64,000 bases of DNA from assembly GCA_016712525.1 (NCBI GenBank), contig JADJQX010000007.1, forward strand, positions 1,922,001 to 1,986,000, read 5' to 3'. Positions 49,953 through 58,841 of the stretch are shown in pieces. Position 1 is the first letter of the stretch. Every line of letters starts with the position of its first letter. The position numbers and the translations under genes are program-made. The notes under the pieces were generated by a model. It did no database searches. It was not told the origin of the DNA and saw nothing but the letters and a program-made list of their open reading frames with translations. This DNA comes from Myxococcales bacterium. Its GTDB lineage: Bacteria; Myxococcota_A; Polyangia; Polyangiales; Polyangiaceae.

Positions 49953-52479
49953 TGTCCGTGGCAGCCTCACGGAGCCGTGACGCCTCTTCGGGCCGCGCCA
50001 TCGCGTGGTAGAGGCGCGCGAGGAACGCGAGGCTCGCGTGCACGCCCCGAGGGTCGGCGCCCTCACGGGCACGCGCGAGAGCCGTGAGCCCCTCGAGCAG
50101 CGACTCTTCGTACCGTGCCGCCGCCGCGTAGGCGATGCCGAGGGCCAGAGCCGATTGGCAGCGCGCGGAGGGGCTCGCGTCGGGCGGGTGCCGAACACGA
50201 CGAAGGACACGCAAGGCGTCGCCGATCTCTCCGCGCTTCAGCCGAGACAATGCACGGACGCGCTCGGCGAACACGTCGTGACCGCCGTCGTGGCCGGCCG
50301 AGAGCAGCCTCTCGAGCTCGTCATGGTTCGACGAGAGGATCGCGGCCTTCATCCGATCCGCCAACGACACGGGGGCCGGCACCGGCGCCGGCGCTGGCGC
50401 CGCTCGAGCAGGCACCTCCGATGCCGCGCCCACCGCTTTCTTCTGCAGATGCGCGAGGTTACCGATTTGGGGCACGTTCTCGGCGATGGTCGGAGGCTCC
50501 GAGTCCGGCGGCGCGTCGCTCTTGGCGAACGACGGCGGGTTCTGCTGCGTGGGAGCCTTTCCTTCGCTGGCCGGGAGCTCTCCCGAGCCCACACGGGCCT
50601 TCAGCACGAACGTGGGCTCGCTCTCCGGGGCGGGCTCGACGGGATCGGGCTCGGGGCGCGCGTCGGGACGGGCCGCGACGGCCGGAGCGGGTGGTGGCTT
50701 CGAGGCGGTGCTCCCTCGTGCTCCGGGCTGGGTGTGCTCGTCCGTCGACTCTTTCGGGTCGGCATCGGGGAGGCCGACGAGCGAACGCAGACGTGCCTCG
50801 CACGCGGTCAGCTTGGCCTGCCGTAGCGCGAGCCCGACCGACACGACGACGCGACGCGCGCGCTCGAGGTCCCCCTCGGCGAGCGCGTGAGGGAGCGCCT
50901 CGAGCTTCGTGAACCCGGGCTCCGACTCGAGCACCGCGCCGAGCGCGCGCCGCAGCTGAGCGAGCACGGGAGGCTCCAAGATCGACACGAGCGATTCGAC
51001 GTGCGTGCGGCTCGGGAGCGCGACCCACCCGGGCTCGGGGACGACGAGCCAGCGCGAGCGGCCGAGCTCCTGCGCGAGCGGCTCTACGGCGCCCGGCTGT
51101 TCGGCCGCGGAGAGGACCCGAGAGAGCGTCTCGACCTTGGCTTCGCCGCCGAGGAGCGCGACCGTCGCGAGCAAAGCGCGCGCCGCGGGGCTGACCTGGT
51201 GCGCCCGCAGCGTGACGAAGTGGCCCGCGGGACGTGGTTTTCCCCGCCCCGAGACCTTCCGGCGCGGGAACGCGTGCTCGCCGATCCACGCGAGCTCGGT
51301 GCTGTGGAGGCCGTGGCTCAGCGCCTCGAGCACACCGAGCGGCGTGCCGTCGCCGAGGCGCGACCACAAGCGGGCACCTTCGTCGTCGAGCATGCCGGCC
51401 GTGAACCCACGAGCGAGCGCGAGGCTCGCCTCGGGCGCGAGCTTGGCGAGAGTGGTCGTCGCCGAGGGTGGCCCCTTGGCGAAGGCCGAAGGCGCATCGG
51501 CTCCGGGCTGCATCCGCAGGACCGCGGGGAGTGGCCCGGCACGAACGGCTCCCCCGAGCACCTCGAGGGTCTCGCGATCGACGAGCTCCGCGTCGTCGAC
51601 GAGGACGACTCCGGGAGCATCACCACCCGCGCGCGGGGCGAGCAGCGCCACCACCAGGTCTTGCGCGACCTCCAGAGAGAGAGGCTCGGCCGAGAGGAGC
51701 GACTCGAGCGCCGAAGCGTGCGCGGCGAGCGCCGGAGGCAGGTCCCGCGCGACCTCGAGGGCCACGGCGCGGCGAAGCGCCCCGAGGGGCTCGTTGCCTC
51801 CACCCGAGGGCCGCACGACGAGCGCGCGCCCACCATAGAGCGACCCGAGCTCGCGGAGCCGGCGCGACCCACCGAGCCCCCGAGCCGCATGCAAGATCGC
51901 GTAACCACCCGGTTTTACGACGAGGTTCGAGTCGCCCTCGGCGCCCTCGAGCGCAGGCTCGACGAGCCTCGACAGCGAGGTGATCGCGTCGCGCTTCCAC
52001 GGCTGGCGTTCGTCGAGCAAGAGGCCCCGGATCCGCAGGCCCGCCTCTTCGGCGTAGCGCCCACCGCGGAGCACGAGGTCTCCGGAGCGCACGGCCTTCA
52101 CCCGATCCGCGAAGAGCACCTGCCCCGGGCGTGCCGCCATCGCCAACGCGCCGGCCGCGACGAGCGCGTGCCCCCACGAGAGATCGGCGCGAGACCCGTC
52201 GGACTCGAGCAGCTCGAGGGAGCCCTGCGCCACACCGAACGCGAACCGCTCCTCGCCGGGGCGCCCCTCTTCGCCCGGCTTCGTGACGAGCGCCACGACG
52301 TCGTCGATCGAGAGCGGATCGAACGCGAAGTAGAGGCGCGCGTTCCCCCACGCGACGAGAGACGCTCCTCTCGCTTCGGCGCGCACGATGATGGCACGCG
52401 CGCGCTCGAGGTACCCGCGCCCGCGCGCAGGCATCCCGGCCCCGGGGAGCCGACAACAAAGAACGAGCTTATCGGCCAC
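49936..52479 (-). CDS. Degenerate cyclase / ATPase / TPR regulator (847 aa)
   Basis: An 847-residue soluble protein. Residues about 25-150 resemble a class III cyclase homology domain without the metal Asp residues (LVAWGNARLYFAFDP, FAFGVAQGSLELLESDG, DLSWGHALVAAGALAMAARPG). Next is an ATPase-like module around 180-460 in which the P-loop position reads ARGLGGSRRLREL, with no GxxGxGK, then VVLVDDAELVDRETLEVLGGA as a Walker-B-like strand. A Pro/Ala-rich linker (about 600-690) precedes TPR-like helices at the end. This order is known from cyclase-associated MalT-like regulators; both catalytic parts look dead. Function unknown. Confidence 0.75.
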   Translation of the reverse strand: MADKLVLCCRLPGAGMPARGRGYLERARAIIVRAEARGASLVAWGNARLYFAFDPLSIDDVVALVTKPGEEGRPGEERFAFGVAQGSLELLESDGSRADLSWGHALVAAGALAMAARPGQVLFADRVKAVRSGDLVLRGGRYAEEAGLRIRGLLLDERQPWKRDAITSLSRLVEPALEGAEGDSNLVVKPGGYAILHAARGLGGSRRLRELGSLYGGRALVVRPSGGGNEPLGALRRAVALEVARDLPPALAAHASALESLLSAEPLSLEVAQDLVVALLAPRAGGDAPGVVLVDDAELVDRETLEVLGGAVRAGPLPAVLRMQPGADAPSAFAKGPPSATTTLAKLAPEASLALARGFTAGMLDDEGARLWSRLGDGTPLGVLEALSHGLHSTELAWIGEHAFPRRKVSGRGKPRPAGHFVTLRAHQVSPAARALLATVALLGGEAKVETLSRVLSAAEQPGAVEPLAQELGRSRWLVVPEPGWVALPSRTHVESLVSILEPPVLAQLRRALGAVLESEPGFTKLEALPHALAEGDLERARRVVVSVGLALRQAKLTACEARLRSLVGLPDADPKESTDEHTQPGARGSTASKPPPAPAVAARPDARPEPDPVEPAPESEPTFVLKARVGSGELPASEGKAPTQQNPPSFAKSDAPPDSEPPTIAENVPQIGNLAHLQKKAVGAASEVPARAAPAPAPVPAPVSLADRMKAAILSSNHDELERLLSAGHDGGHDVFAERVRALSRLKRGEIGDALRVLRRVRHPPDASPSARCQSALALGIAYAAAARYEESLLEGLTALARAREGADPRGVHASLAFLARLYHAMARPEEASRLREAATDITIAQ

Positions 52480-52553
52480 GGGGCCTCCACCACGTGCAGG
52501 ACATCGGGCTCAACGGGAGGTCTCGGGGGCTTCGCGAACCGGCATCGCGGTCC

Positions 52554-53255
52554 TCACACCCTCACGCGCTTCTTCAGGGCCGCGATCTCCGCGTCGAGCT
52601 CGGGATCGCCGCCCTTCTCTTTGCTCCCGCCCTTGTCGAGCGAGTACTCGAGGTCCCGGAATTTGGCCTCGAGATCGTCTTTCTGACCGGTCCCGAGCGC
52701 CTCTTCGACCTCGGCCATCGCGCTGCCTTGAGCGGCGCGGTCGTCGATGCGGTCCTCGAGCTCGCGGAAGCTCTGGAAGGCGCTCGACCCACCGCGCGCC
52801 CCGAGCTCCTCGGAGCGGGCCTGCTTCGCTTTTCCGGCGATGGAGCCTTTGCGCAGCTTGAGCTCTTCGAGCTTCTTTTCCATGCGCTCGAGCTCCGCCT
52901 TCATCTTGAGCGCCGTGTCGCGTTGCTCGACACGAGCGCGATCGACCGTCTCGGCCTCGGCGGTGACGCGCTTCTTCTGCTTGAGCGCCTCGCGCGCGAG
53001 CGCCTCGTCGTCGCCCTTCATGGCGAGCTCCGCGCGTTTGTCCCACTTCTCGACCTCGGCGGTGAGGTCGTCGTACTTCTTGCGGAGCTGCTTCTCGGCG
53101 GCCACGGCGCTCACGACGTCCTGGCGACCGCGCTTCAGCTGCTCGGCCATGTCCTCCAGGTTGAGCTCGAGCAGCTTCTCGTCGTCCTCGGCCTTGTCGA
53201 GCAACGAGTTCATGTTGCTCGAGATGACTTTGCCCATGCGGTCGAAGATGCCCAT
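52554..53255 (-). CDS. pspA: Phage-shock-protein A homolog (PspA/IM30)
   Basis: A 233-residue coiled-coil protein beginning MGIFDRMGKVISSNMNSLLD, the amphipathic membrane-binding helix of PspA. Long heptad stretches follow (EKQLRKKYDDLTAEVEKWDKRAELAMKG, ERMEKKLEELKLRKGS), then the conserved FRELEDRIDD. It forms membrane-bound oligomers that protect the inner membrane under stress. An ESCRT-III relative. The terminal part (GDPELDAEIAALKKRVRV) is typical of bacteria outside the enterics. No pspB/C or pspF adjacent. Confidence 0.94.
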   Translation of the reverse strand: MGIFDRMGKVISSNMNSLLDKAEDDEKLLELNLEDMAEQLKRGRQDVVSAVAAEKQLRKKYDDLTAEVEKWDKRAELAMKGDDEALAREALKQKKRVTAEAETVDRARVEQRDTALKMKAELERMEKKLEELKLRKGSIAGKAKQARSEELGARGGSSAFQSFRELEDRIDDRAAQGSAMAEVEEALGTGQKDDLEAKFRDLEYSLDKGGSKEKGGDPELDAEIAALKKRVRV

Positions 53256-53388
53256 GCCGGAGGTCCTTTCGATGCGTCGAGACGGCAGCCTCGCGGGGCG
53301 AAGCCACGGCGCCTACCGTGATGCTACGGCAAGACGGGCCCTTTCCCCAAGGGGCCTGTAGCGCCTCGGGATCGCGTTTGTGACCGGT

Positions 53389-53404
53389 TGGCACTCGAAG
53401 GGCT
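53389..53404 (+). promoter_or_regulatory. Candidate sigma-54 promoter
   Basis: TGGCAC, five bases, then GGGCT: the GG and GC doublets have the spacing of a -24/-12 element (consensus TGGCAC-N5-TTGCW). It points right, about 58 bases before the next start codon. Only one element was found and no upstream enhancer site was identified. Confidence 0.3.
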
Positions 53405-53461
53405 GCTATGCTTCGGCCAAGGCACGGGCCAGGTGGCCCCCTCACACCGGCGGAACCCCCC

Positions 53462-53929
53462 ATGGACGATTGGCGAAAGCGCCTTGCCACGAAGCTCCTC
53501 GGCGACAAAGGCACCCCCTCCCTCGCCCTCGACGCTCGCACCACGCTCGAGATCGCGTTCGGTCGCGCGCGGAGCGAGGTCACCTACGTGCTCGAGCTCG
53601 GCCGGGCCCACGCGCTCCCGCTCGCCGGCAGCGTCACGGGGGACGACGTCTGGCTGCGCATCGGAGAGTCCGTCTTGAGGTTCCGTCTCGACCGTCAAGC
53701 GCTCGCGATCGTCGCGTTCGTCCCCGGCGCCAAAGACACGACGTTCTCGTTCGACGCCGACCTTCGCACGCTCGTCACCGCGCAGCGGCGGCCCGTCGAC
53801 TTCGATCAGTTCGTCAAAGACTCTCTCGAGACCATCGTGCAGGGTTGGGATCAGGGCATGCGCGCTCCGAGCGAGACCTTGCCCGACATTCCGAGCACCA
53901 TGGATCCCGTCCCCTCGAAGGAGGGCTGA
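53462..53929 (+). CDS. Hypothetical protein (155 aa)
   Basis: No family recognised. ATG 53462 is preferred because the frame before it (to 53408) is Pro-rich and non-conserved in appearance. The product starts with an amphipathic basic segment (MDDWRKRLATKLLGDKG), then shows strands such as TTLEIAFGRARSEVTYVLEL, GDDVWLRIGESVLRF and TVFA-like core segments, and a helix with DFDQFVKDSLETIVQGWDQG. It shares an operon with the small zinc-ribbon gene, whose start is 2 bases after its stop. Confidence 0.7.
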   Translation: MDDWRKRLATKLLGDKGTPSLALDARTTLEIAFGRARSEVTYVLELGRAHALPLAGSVTGDDVWLRIGESVLRFRLDRQALAIVAFVPGAKDTTFSFDADLRTLVTAQRRPVDFDQFVKDSLETIVQGWDQGMRAPSETLPDIPSTMDPVPSKEG

Positions 53930-53931
53930 CC

Positions 53932-54108
53932 GTGGCGGTCTGCAAGGCGTGCGGCGAGGAGGCCGACAGCCTCGTGTCCGTCAAGGTCGACGGCAAGACC
54001 AAGAAGCTCTGCGAGGACTGCGCCGATCGCGCGCGAGAGCAGAGCGAGATCGCCGAAGCGAGCGAGTCCGTCGTGCAAGGCATGATGGGCTTCAAGGGCC
54101 GTAGGTAG
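53932..54108 (+). CDS. Small zinc-ribbon protein (58 aa)
   Basis: Start GTG 53932 with AAGGAGG seven bases upstream, strong evidence for a real gene despite its size. The sequence VAVCKACGEEADSLVSVKV is followed by KKLCEDCADRAREQ: two CxxC pairs that would bind one zinc, then a helix and a basic end (MMGFKGRR). Function unknown; similar tiny ribbons act as adaptors. Co-transcribed with the preceding gene. Confidence 0.82.
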   Translation: MAVCKACGEEADSLVSVKVDGKTKKLCEDCADRAREQSEIAEASESVVQGMMGFKGRR

Positions 54109-54147
54109 CCGTTTCCCTACCCGCACGGCGGGACGAGCGCCCACGAA

Positions 54148-54177
54148 AAGGCCCCGAGCGCACAGCGCCGGGGCCTT
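54148..54177. terminator. Bidirectional terminator between zinc-ribbon gene and lpdA
   Basis: A perfect 9-pair stem AAGGCCCCG/CGGGGCCTT with extra pairing inside the 12-base loop. The minus strand continues with TTTTCG, serving lpdA; the plus strand continues with TCGTCTTTC, serving the zinc-ribbon gene. Confidence 0.8.
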
Positions 54178-54199
54178 CGTCTTTCGATGGTGGGGAGTG

Positions 54200-55606
54200 T
54201 CAGCGGTTCAGGACGTGGATCGCGTGACCGAGGCCCGCCATGCTCGCTTCCATGAGGCCTTCGCCGAGCGTCGGGTGCGGGTGGATGGTGAGCCCGATGT
54301 CCTCGAGGAAGGCGTGCATCTCGAGGGCGAGCGCGCCTTCGCTGATGAGATCCGTCGCCGAGGGGCCGACGATGTGCACCCCGAGCACCTTGTGGGACTC
54401 GGCGTCGGAGACGACCTTGAAGAAGCCCTCGGTCTCGTTCACGGCCATGGCGCGACCGAGCGCGGCGAAGGGGAATTTCCCGATGCGCACGTTGAGGCCC
54501 TTCTCTTTGGCCTGCGTCTCGGTGAGGCCCACGGTGGCGACCTCGGGGTCGGTGAAGATGGCGCCGGGGATGCCGACCCAGTCTTTCTCGGCCTTGTGGC
54601 CCGCGATCACCTCGGCGGCGACCTCGCCCTCTTTGCTCGCCTTGTGCGCGAGCATCGGGACACCCGACACGTCGCCGATGGCAAAGATGCTGGGCACATT
54701 GGTGCGACCGACCTTGTCGGACGGGACGAAGCCGCGCTCCACCTTGACGCCGATCTCCTCGAGGCCGAGGCCCGCGCCGTTCGGGCGCATGCCCACGGCG
54801 ACGAGGACCACGTCGGTCACGACGGACTCGGTCTTGCCGCCCACGTCGACGTTCACGGTGAGCGAGCCGTCGGCGTTGGTCGTGTAGCCGAGCGCCTTCG
54901 TGCTCTTCATGATCTTGGCGCCGTGTTTGACGAGCTTCTTCTCGACGACCTGGACCACGTCCGGGTCGACGCCAGGGAGCAGCGCGGGCGTCGCCTCGAC
55001 CACGGTGAGCTCGGAGCCGAGCTTCTGGTAGACGCTGCCGAGCTCGAGGCCGATGACCCCTCCGCCGATGACGAGCAGGCGCTTCGGCACCTCGCGGAGG
55101 CTCACGGCCTCTCGCGCGCCGATGATCTTCTTGCCGTCGAACTTGAAGGTGGGGATCTCGATGGTCGACGAGCCCGTCGCGATCACGATGTGCTTCGCGA
55201 CGATCGTGTCGACGGTGCCGTCGGGCAGGGTCACCTCGACGGTGGTCGGGCTCTTCACCTTGGCCGTGCCCATCACGAGCTCGACGCCGTTGCCGCGGAA
55301 GAGGCCCCGGATGCCGCCGGTGAGCTTCTTGACGATGCCGCCCTTCCAGTCCTGCATCTTGTCGACGTCGAGGCGGATGCCGTCGATCGCGATGCCCATA
55401 TGCGCGGATTCTTTGGCTTTTTCGTACGTGTGGCTGGCCGAGATGAGCGCCTTCGAGGGCACGCAGCCCCAGTTCAGGCACACGCCGCCGACCTCTTCTT
55501 TCTCGACGCAGATGACCTTCTGCTTGAGCTGCCCCAGGCGAATGGCGCAGACGTAGCCGCCCGGGCCACCACCAATCACCACCGCATCGACTTCTTTCTT
55601 CGCCAT
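54200..55606 (-). CDS. lpdA: Dihydrolipoyl dehydrogenase (E3)
   Basis: 468 residues. FAD motif VVIGGGPGGYVCAIRLGQL, the redox-active disulfide GGVCLNWGCVPSKAL, NAD motif LLVIGGGVIGLELGSVYQKLG, FAIGDVSGVPMLAHKA and the C-terminal interface HPHPTLGEGLMEAS with the catalytic His-Glu pair. It reoxidises the lipoyl group of 2-oxoacid dehydrogenases. The E1-alpha gene lies just upstream (gap 102 bases), and the two may be co-transcribed. ATG 55606 is chosen because the family N-terminus starts there; the frame is open for 27 codons more. Confidence 0.96.
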   Translation of the reverse strand: MAKKEVDAVVIGGGPGGYVCAIRLGQLKQKVICVEKEEVGGVCLNWGCVPSKALISASHTYEKAKESAHMGIAIDGIRLDVDKMQDWKGGIVKKLTGGIRGLFRGNGVELVMGTAKVKSPTTVEVTLPDGTVDTIVAKHIVIATGSSTIEIPTFKFDGKKIIGAREAVSLREVPKRLLVIGGGVIGLELGSVYQKLGSELTVVEATPALLPGVDPDVVQVVEKKLVKHGAKIMKSTKALGYTTNADGSLTVNVDVGGKTESVVTDVVLVAVGMRPNGAGLGLEEIGVKVERGFVPSDKVGRTNVPSIFAIGDVSGVPMLAHKASKEGEVAAEVIAGHKAEKDWVGIPGAIFTDPEVATVGLTETQAKEKGLNVRIGKFPFAALGRAMAVNETEGFFKVVSDAESHKVLGVHIVGPSATDLISEGALALEMHAFLEDIGLTIHPHPTLGEGLMEASMAGLGHAIHVLNR

Positions 55607-55708
55607 GATTTCCAAGCCTCTTGTCGCGTTCTTAGGGCCAACCGGCGAGCCCGACGAGGCTCGACCGGACGATGGCCGCACGGTCATACCAACGTTTCGG
55701 CGGCCGCG

Positions 55709-56821
55709 TCATCCACCGTGCGCGGGGGCCTTCGGCGAGGCCATGAGCTCGGCCTTCTGCTCCCGGAGGTGCCACGGGAGGTCCGCGTAGACGTCGTCGA
55801 AGAGCGTCTCTCGGTCGGGTGGCGGCAGCTCTTCGACCTCCTTCACGGCCGCGTTGATCTGCGCGGTGAGCTCGGCCTCGAGGGCCGCGTCGCTCGCGTC
55901 GTCGACGAGCCCGAGCACGACGAGGTGCTTGCGCAGGCGGTCGAGCGGGTCCTTCTTTCGCCACGCCTCGACCTCGGCTTCGTCGCGGTAGCGCGTGGGG
56001 TCGTCGCTCGTGGAGTGCGCGCCGATGCGGTACGTGAGCGCCTCGACGAACGTCGGGCCCTCGCCGCGACGCGCGCGCGCCACGGCCTCGCCGAGCACGT
56101 TCACCATCGCGAGCAGATCGTTCCCGTCGACACGCACCGAGGGCACACCGTACGCGCGCCCCTTGATAGCGATCGTCTTCGCGGCGGTCTGTTTGTGGGT
56201 CGGCACGCTGATCGACCAGTGGTTATTCTGGCACACGATCACCGCCGGCACGCGGTAGAGGCCCGCGAACGTCATCGCGTTGTGGAAGTCGGGCTGGCTC
56301 GTCGCGCCGTCCCCGAGGAAGCCCATGGAGACGGCCTTGTTCGCCTCGTTCCGGAGCTTCATGGCCCACGCCGTCCCCACGGCCTGCGGCACCTGAGGGC
56401 CGATGCACGACGACCACGAGACCTGGTTCACGCTCCGCCCGGAGTGGTGGCTCGGCATCTGGCGCCCCTTCTGGACGTCGCCCGAGTTGCCGAAGACCTG
56501 CGCGATGAACTGCGTGAGCGGAAAGCCGCGCACGAGCATCACGCTCTGCTCGCGGAGCGCGGGGAACACCCAGTCGCTCTCGGCGAGCACGAGCCCCGCG
56601 GCGATGGGCACGGCCTCTTGCCCCGTGCACGCGCCGTAGAAGCCCACGCGCCCCTGGCGCTGCAGGAGGATCATCTTCGCGTCGATGAGGCGGAGCCGGC
56701 GCATCTCGCGGTAGCCGCGCAGGAGCACGTCCGCCGAGATGGGCGCCGCCCCGGGGTCGGCCGTGCCGTCGTCGTTCAGCACACGGGTGAGGCCGAGGTC
56801 CTTCGCCACGTCGTCGCTCAT
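55709..56821 (-). CDS. 2-oxoacid dehydrogenase E1 component, alpha subunit
   Basis: 370 residues; thiamine-diphosphate-dependent. Motifs: GFYGACTGQEAVPIAAGL, MPSHHSGRSVNQVSWSSCIG, the ThDP/Mg motif GDGATSQPDFHNAMTFAGLY with VIVCQNNHWSIS, and the phosphorylation-loop-like YRIGAHSTSDDPTRYRDE. The last is close to branched-chain or acetoin/pyruvate E1-alpha. No E1-beta gene adjoins, which is unusual because E1 alpha and beta are normally paired. ATG 56821 is preferred to 56875. Confidence 0.92.
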   Translation of the reverse strand: MSDDVAKDLGLTRVLNDDGTADPGAAPISADVLLRGYREMRRLRLIDAKMILLQRQGRVGFYGACTGQEAVPIAAGLVLAESDWVFPALREQSVMLVRGFPLTQFIAQVFGNSGDVQKGRQMPSHHSGRSVNQVSWSSCIGPQVPQAVGTAWAMKLRNEANKAVSMGFLGDGATSQPDFHNAMTFAGLYRVPAVIVCQNNHWSISVPTHKQTAAKTIAIKGRAYGVPSVRVDGNDLLAMVNVLGEAVARARRGEGPTFVEALTYRIGAHSTSDDPTRYRDEAEVEAWRKKDPLDRLRKHLVVLGLVDDASDAALEAELTAQINAAVKEVEELPPPDRETLFDDVYADLPWHLREQKAELMASPKAPAHGG

Positions 56822-56954
56822 AGGCTCCGGCTTACCAAACCTTGAGCGTTCCGCGCGACCGAAAGACGCCGCCATGGCGCGTCACACGCGGACGCCGACA
56901 GGCACCGACACACCGACCCAATCCACTGATATCATTAAGGAAAAACAAAGAAAA

Positions 56955-56984
56955 CGAGGCGCCGCTCGAAGGAGCTGCGCCTCG
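56955..56984 (-). terminator. Intrinsic terminator of the first Cys-rich lipoprotein gene
   Basis: On the minus strand a 13-position stem with one mismatch and a 4-base loop is followed by a T-rich run (TTTTCTTTGTTTTT) that is outstanding in this GC-rich background. It lies about 20 bases after the stop of the lipoprotein gene at 57007. Confidence 0.88.
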
Positions 56985-57006
56985 GTGCGTCGAGCGTGAG
57001 GGACGA

Positions 57007-57744
57007 TCAGCCGCCGCCGCCCGCGTCGGTGGGCGAGCCGCCGCACATGACACGCGCGACCTTCGGGTACACGGCGTCGAAGTCGGCGCCCGAGCAGAGC
57101 GCTTGCCACTCGGCCGCGCGCGACTCGATGGCCTGCGTGCACGCCGCGTCGACCACGGTCTTGCAGATGCCGGCCTCGGCCTCTTTGCGGCAGGCGGTGT
57201 CGGTCGCGTCGTCCTCGCAGACGGCGCAGGCCGACACGAGGCAGGTCTCCTGGATGGCGAGCTTCAGCGCGCAGTCGGGGCGACCGATGACGAGCGCCGC
57301 GCACGAGGCGGTGTTCGGGACCACGGCGTCGTCGCTGATCGAGAGCAGCGCGGGCACGGGCACGGTCTTCTCGTCGTCGCCCTGGAGCGCGCCGATGAGG
57401 CAGCGCGAGCAGTCTTTGTTGGCGTCGATGAAGGCCTCGCAGCCGTTCGCCGCGGAGCCGAGGCACTTCTGGTCGAACTCGGTGATGAGCGCGTCGGAGC
57501 ACTTGCCCGGGGCGCGCGTGGGGGCCACACCGGAGAGCGCGAGCGCGCCTTCTTCGTCGTAGCAGCTCGCCGGGCCGCCGCCGTCGGTGCGGGGCTTGGC
57601 GGCGTCGCCCGTGGCGGTAGCGGTGGCGTCGGCCGTGGCAGCGTCGGTGCCGCCGTCGGCGGTGACGTTCTCGACCGTGCAGCCGATCCCGAATCCCATG
57701 CCCACGATGCCCATGAGGGCGACGATCCCAAGTGCCTTCTTCAT
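57007..57744 (-). CDS. 16-Cys lipoprotein, paralog 1
   Basis: 245 residues from ATG 57744, with AAGGAG six bases upstream. The signal MKKALGIVALMGIVGMGFGIGC gives Cys22 as lipidation site. An Ala/Asp/Thr linker follows, then a Cys-rich domain starting SCYDEEGALALSGVAPT. This domain has 16 regularly spaced Cys in the family, including FIDANKDCSRCLIGALQG and VSACAVCEDDATDT; disulfides are likely. No family name recognised. It is the more divergent of three tandem paralogs; its Cys pattern matches the other two, but many surface positions differ. Confidence 0.85.
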   Translation of the reverse strand: MKKALGIVALMGIVGMGFGIGCTVENVTADGGTDAATADATATATGDAAKPRTDGGGPASCYDEEGALALSGVAPTRAPGKCSDALITEFDQKCLGSAANGCEAFIDANKDCSRCLIGALQGDDEKTVPVPALLSISDDAVVPNTASCAALVIGRPDCALKLAIQETCLVSACAVCEDDATDTACRKEAEAGICKTVVDAACTQAIESRAAEWQALCSGADFDAVYPKVARVMCGGSPTDAGGGG

Positions 57745-57901
57745 ATCGACTCCTTCTTCGTCCAATCGGCCACGGCCACTCGGTCGTGCGCACACTCGAA
57801 GCGCCGTGACATGTCACGTCGGGAAAAAAGCGCAAGCAAGAACGGCTCCGTGCGGCGAGGTTCGGGGACCTCGGTACGGGATCGGGGTGTCAGACGGCGC
57901 A

Positions 57902-57940
57902 CGAGGCGACGGGCACGCCCCGAAGAGCGTGCCCGCCTCG
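57902..57940. terminator. Hairpin downstream of paralog 2
   Basis: Two 14-17 base arms, with a 3-base bulge in one (CGAGGCG-acg-GGCACGC against GCGTGCCCGCCTCG), lie about 25 bases after the stop of the second Cys-rich lipoprotein. No T run follows on the minus strand, so it may also be an RNA-stabilising stem. Confidence 0.4.
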
Positions 57941-57964
57941 CACGACGCTGGTGACGTGCTCGCG

Positions 57965-58696
57965 TCAGTCGGTGCCCGCGTCGCTGCCGCCGCCCGCGCC
58001 GCAGAAGAACTCCGCGACCTTGGCGTAGCCCTCGTCGAAGTTCGCGCCACGACAGGTGGCCTGCCACTGCGACGCCGCGTCGTTGACGGCCTTGTTGCAG
58101 GCCTCGTCGACCGTGCTCTTGCAGATGCCCGCCGCCGCCTTGTTCGAGCAGTCGGTGTCCGAAGCCTCGTCCTCGCAGGTCGCGCAGGCCGAAGCCACGC
58201 ACGTCACCTGGCCGGCGAGCTTCACCGCGCACTCGGGCTTGCCGATCACGATCGCCGCGCATGCCGCCGTGTTCGGCGACACGCTGTCCTCCGAGACTGG
58301 GATGAGCGCGCCGATCGGCGTGGTCTTGGGGTCGTCGCCCTGGAGTCCGCCGATGATGCAGCGCGAGCAGTCCTTGTTCGCGTCGATGAACGCCTGGCAG
58401 TTCGAGCCGGCGCCGAGGCACGCCGCCTTGAACTCGGCGATCTTGCCCGCGCCGCACTTGCCGCTGCCCTTCGTCGGAGCCACGCCTTGGAGGGCGAGCG
58501 CCGCCTCCTCGTCGTAGCACGTCGCCGGCGCTTTCACGTCGGACCCCGAGTCACGGATGACCGAGCCCGTCGACGTGGGGCCCGTCTCCGGCGCCGAGGC
58601 GTCCGCAGGGTCCGCGGGCGCGACCGTGCAACCTACACCGATACCCAACGCCGTCGCCCCGAGGAGCGCGGCGATCCCGAGAGTCTTCTTCATCAT
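57965..58696 (-). CDS. 16-Cys lipoprotein, paralog 2
   Basis: 243 residues; ATG 58696 with GAGGAGG seven bases upstream. Signal MMKKTLGIAALLGATALGIGVGC. After a variable linker, the Cys-rich domain begins ATCYDEEAALALQGVAPTKG and continues for 186 residues that differ from paralog 3 at only five positions. It contains IDANKDCSRCIIGGLQGDD, ASACATCEDEASDT and GANFDEGYAKVAEFFCGAG. Linker and signal peptide are unlike those of paralog 3. No known domain. Each copy has its own start signal and downstream hairpin, so they are separate transcription units. Confidence 0.87.
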   Translation of the reverse strand: MMKKTLGIAALLGATALGIGVGCTVAPADPADASAPETGPTSTGSVIRDSGSDVKAPATCYDEEAALALQGVAPTKGSGKCGAGKIAEFKAACLGAGSNCQAFIDANKDCSRCIIGGLQGDDPKTTPIGALIPVSEDSVSPNTAACAAIVIGKPECAVKLAGQVTCVASACATCEDEASDTDCSNKAAAGICKSTVDEACNKAVNDAASQWQATCRGANFDEGYAKVAEFFCGAGGGSDAGTD

Positions 58697-58841
58697 GGCA
58701 GATCCTCCTCGCCGGTCGGCCCAGCACCCCGTCGTGGGGTGCTCCTTCCGGCTTCGTCGTGCCCTGCACGACCACGAGGAACCACCAAAGCAAGAACAGG
58801 ACCGCCAATCGCTTAGCGGCCCTTGCGGAGCGTGAACGGCC

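Noticed and set aside
54197..56845. Plus-strand frame of 882 codons opposite lpdA and E1-alpha
   Set aside because: Shadow of two highly conserved enzymes; product is His/Asp/Arg-rich with no motif.
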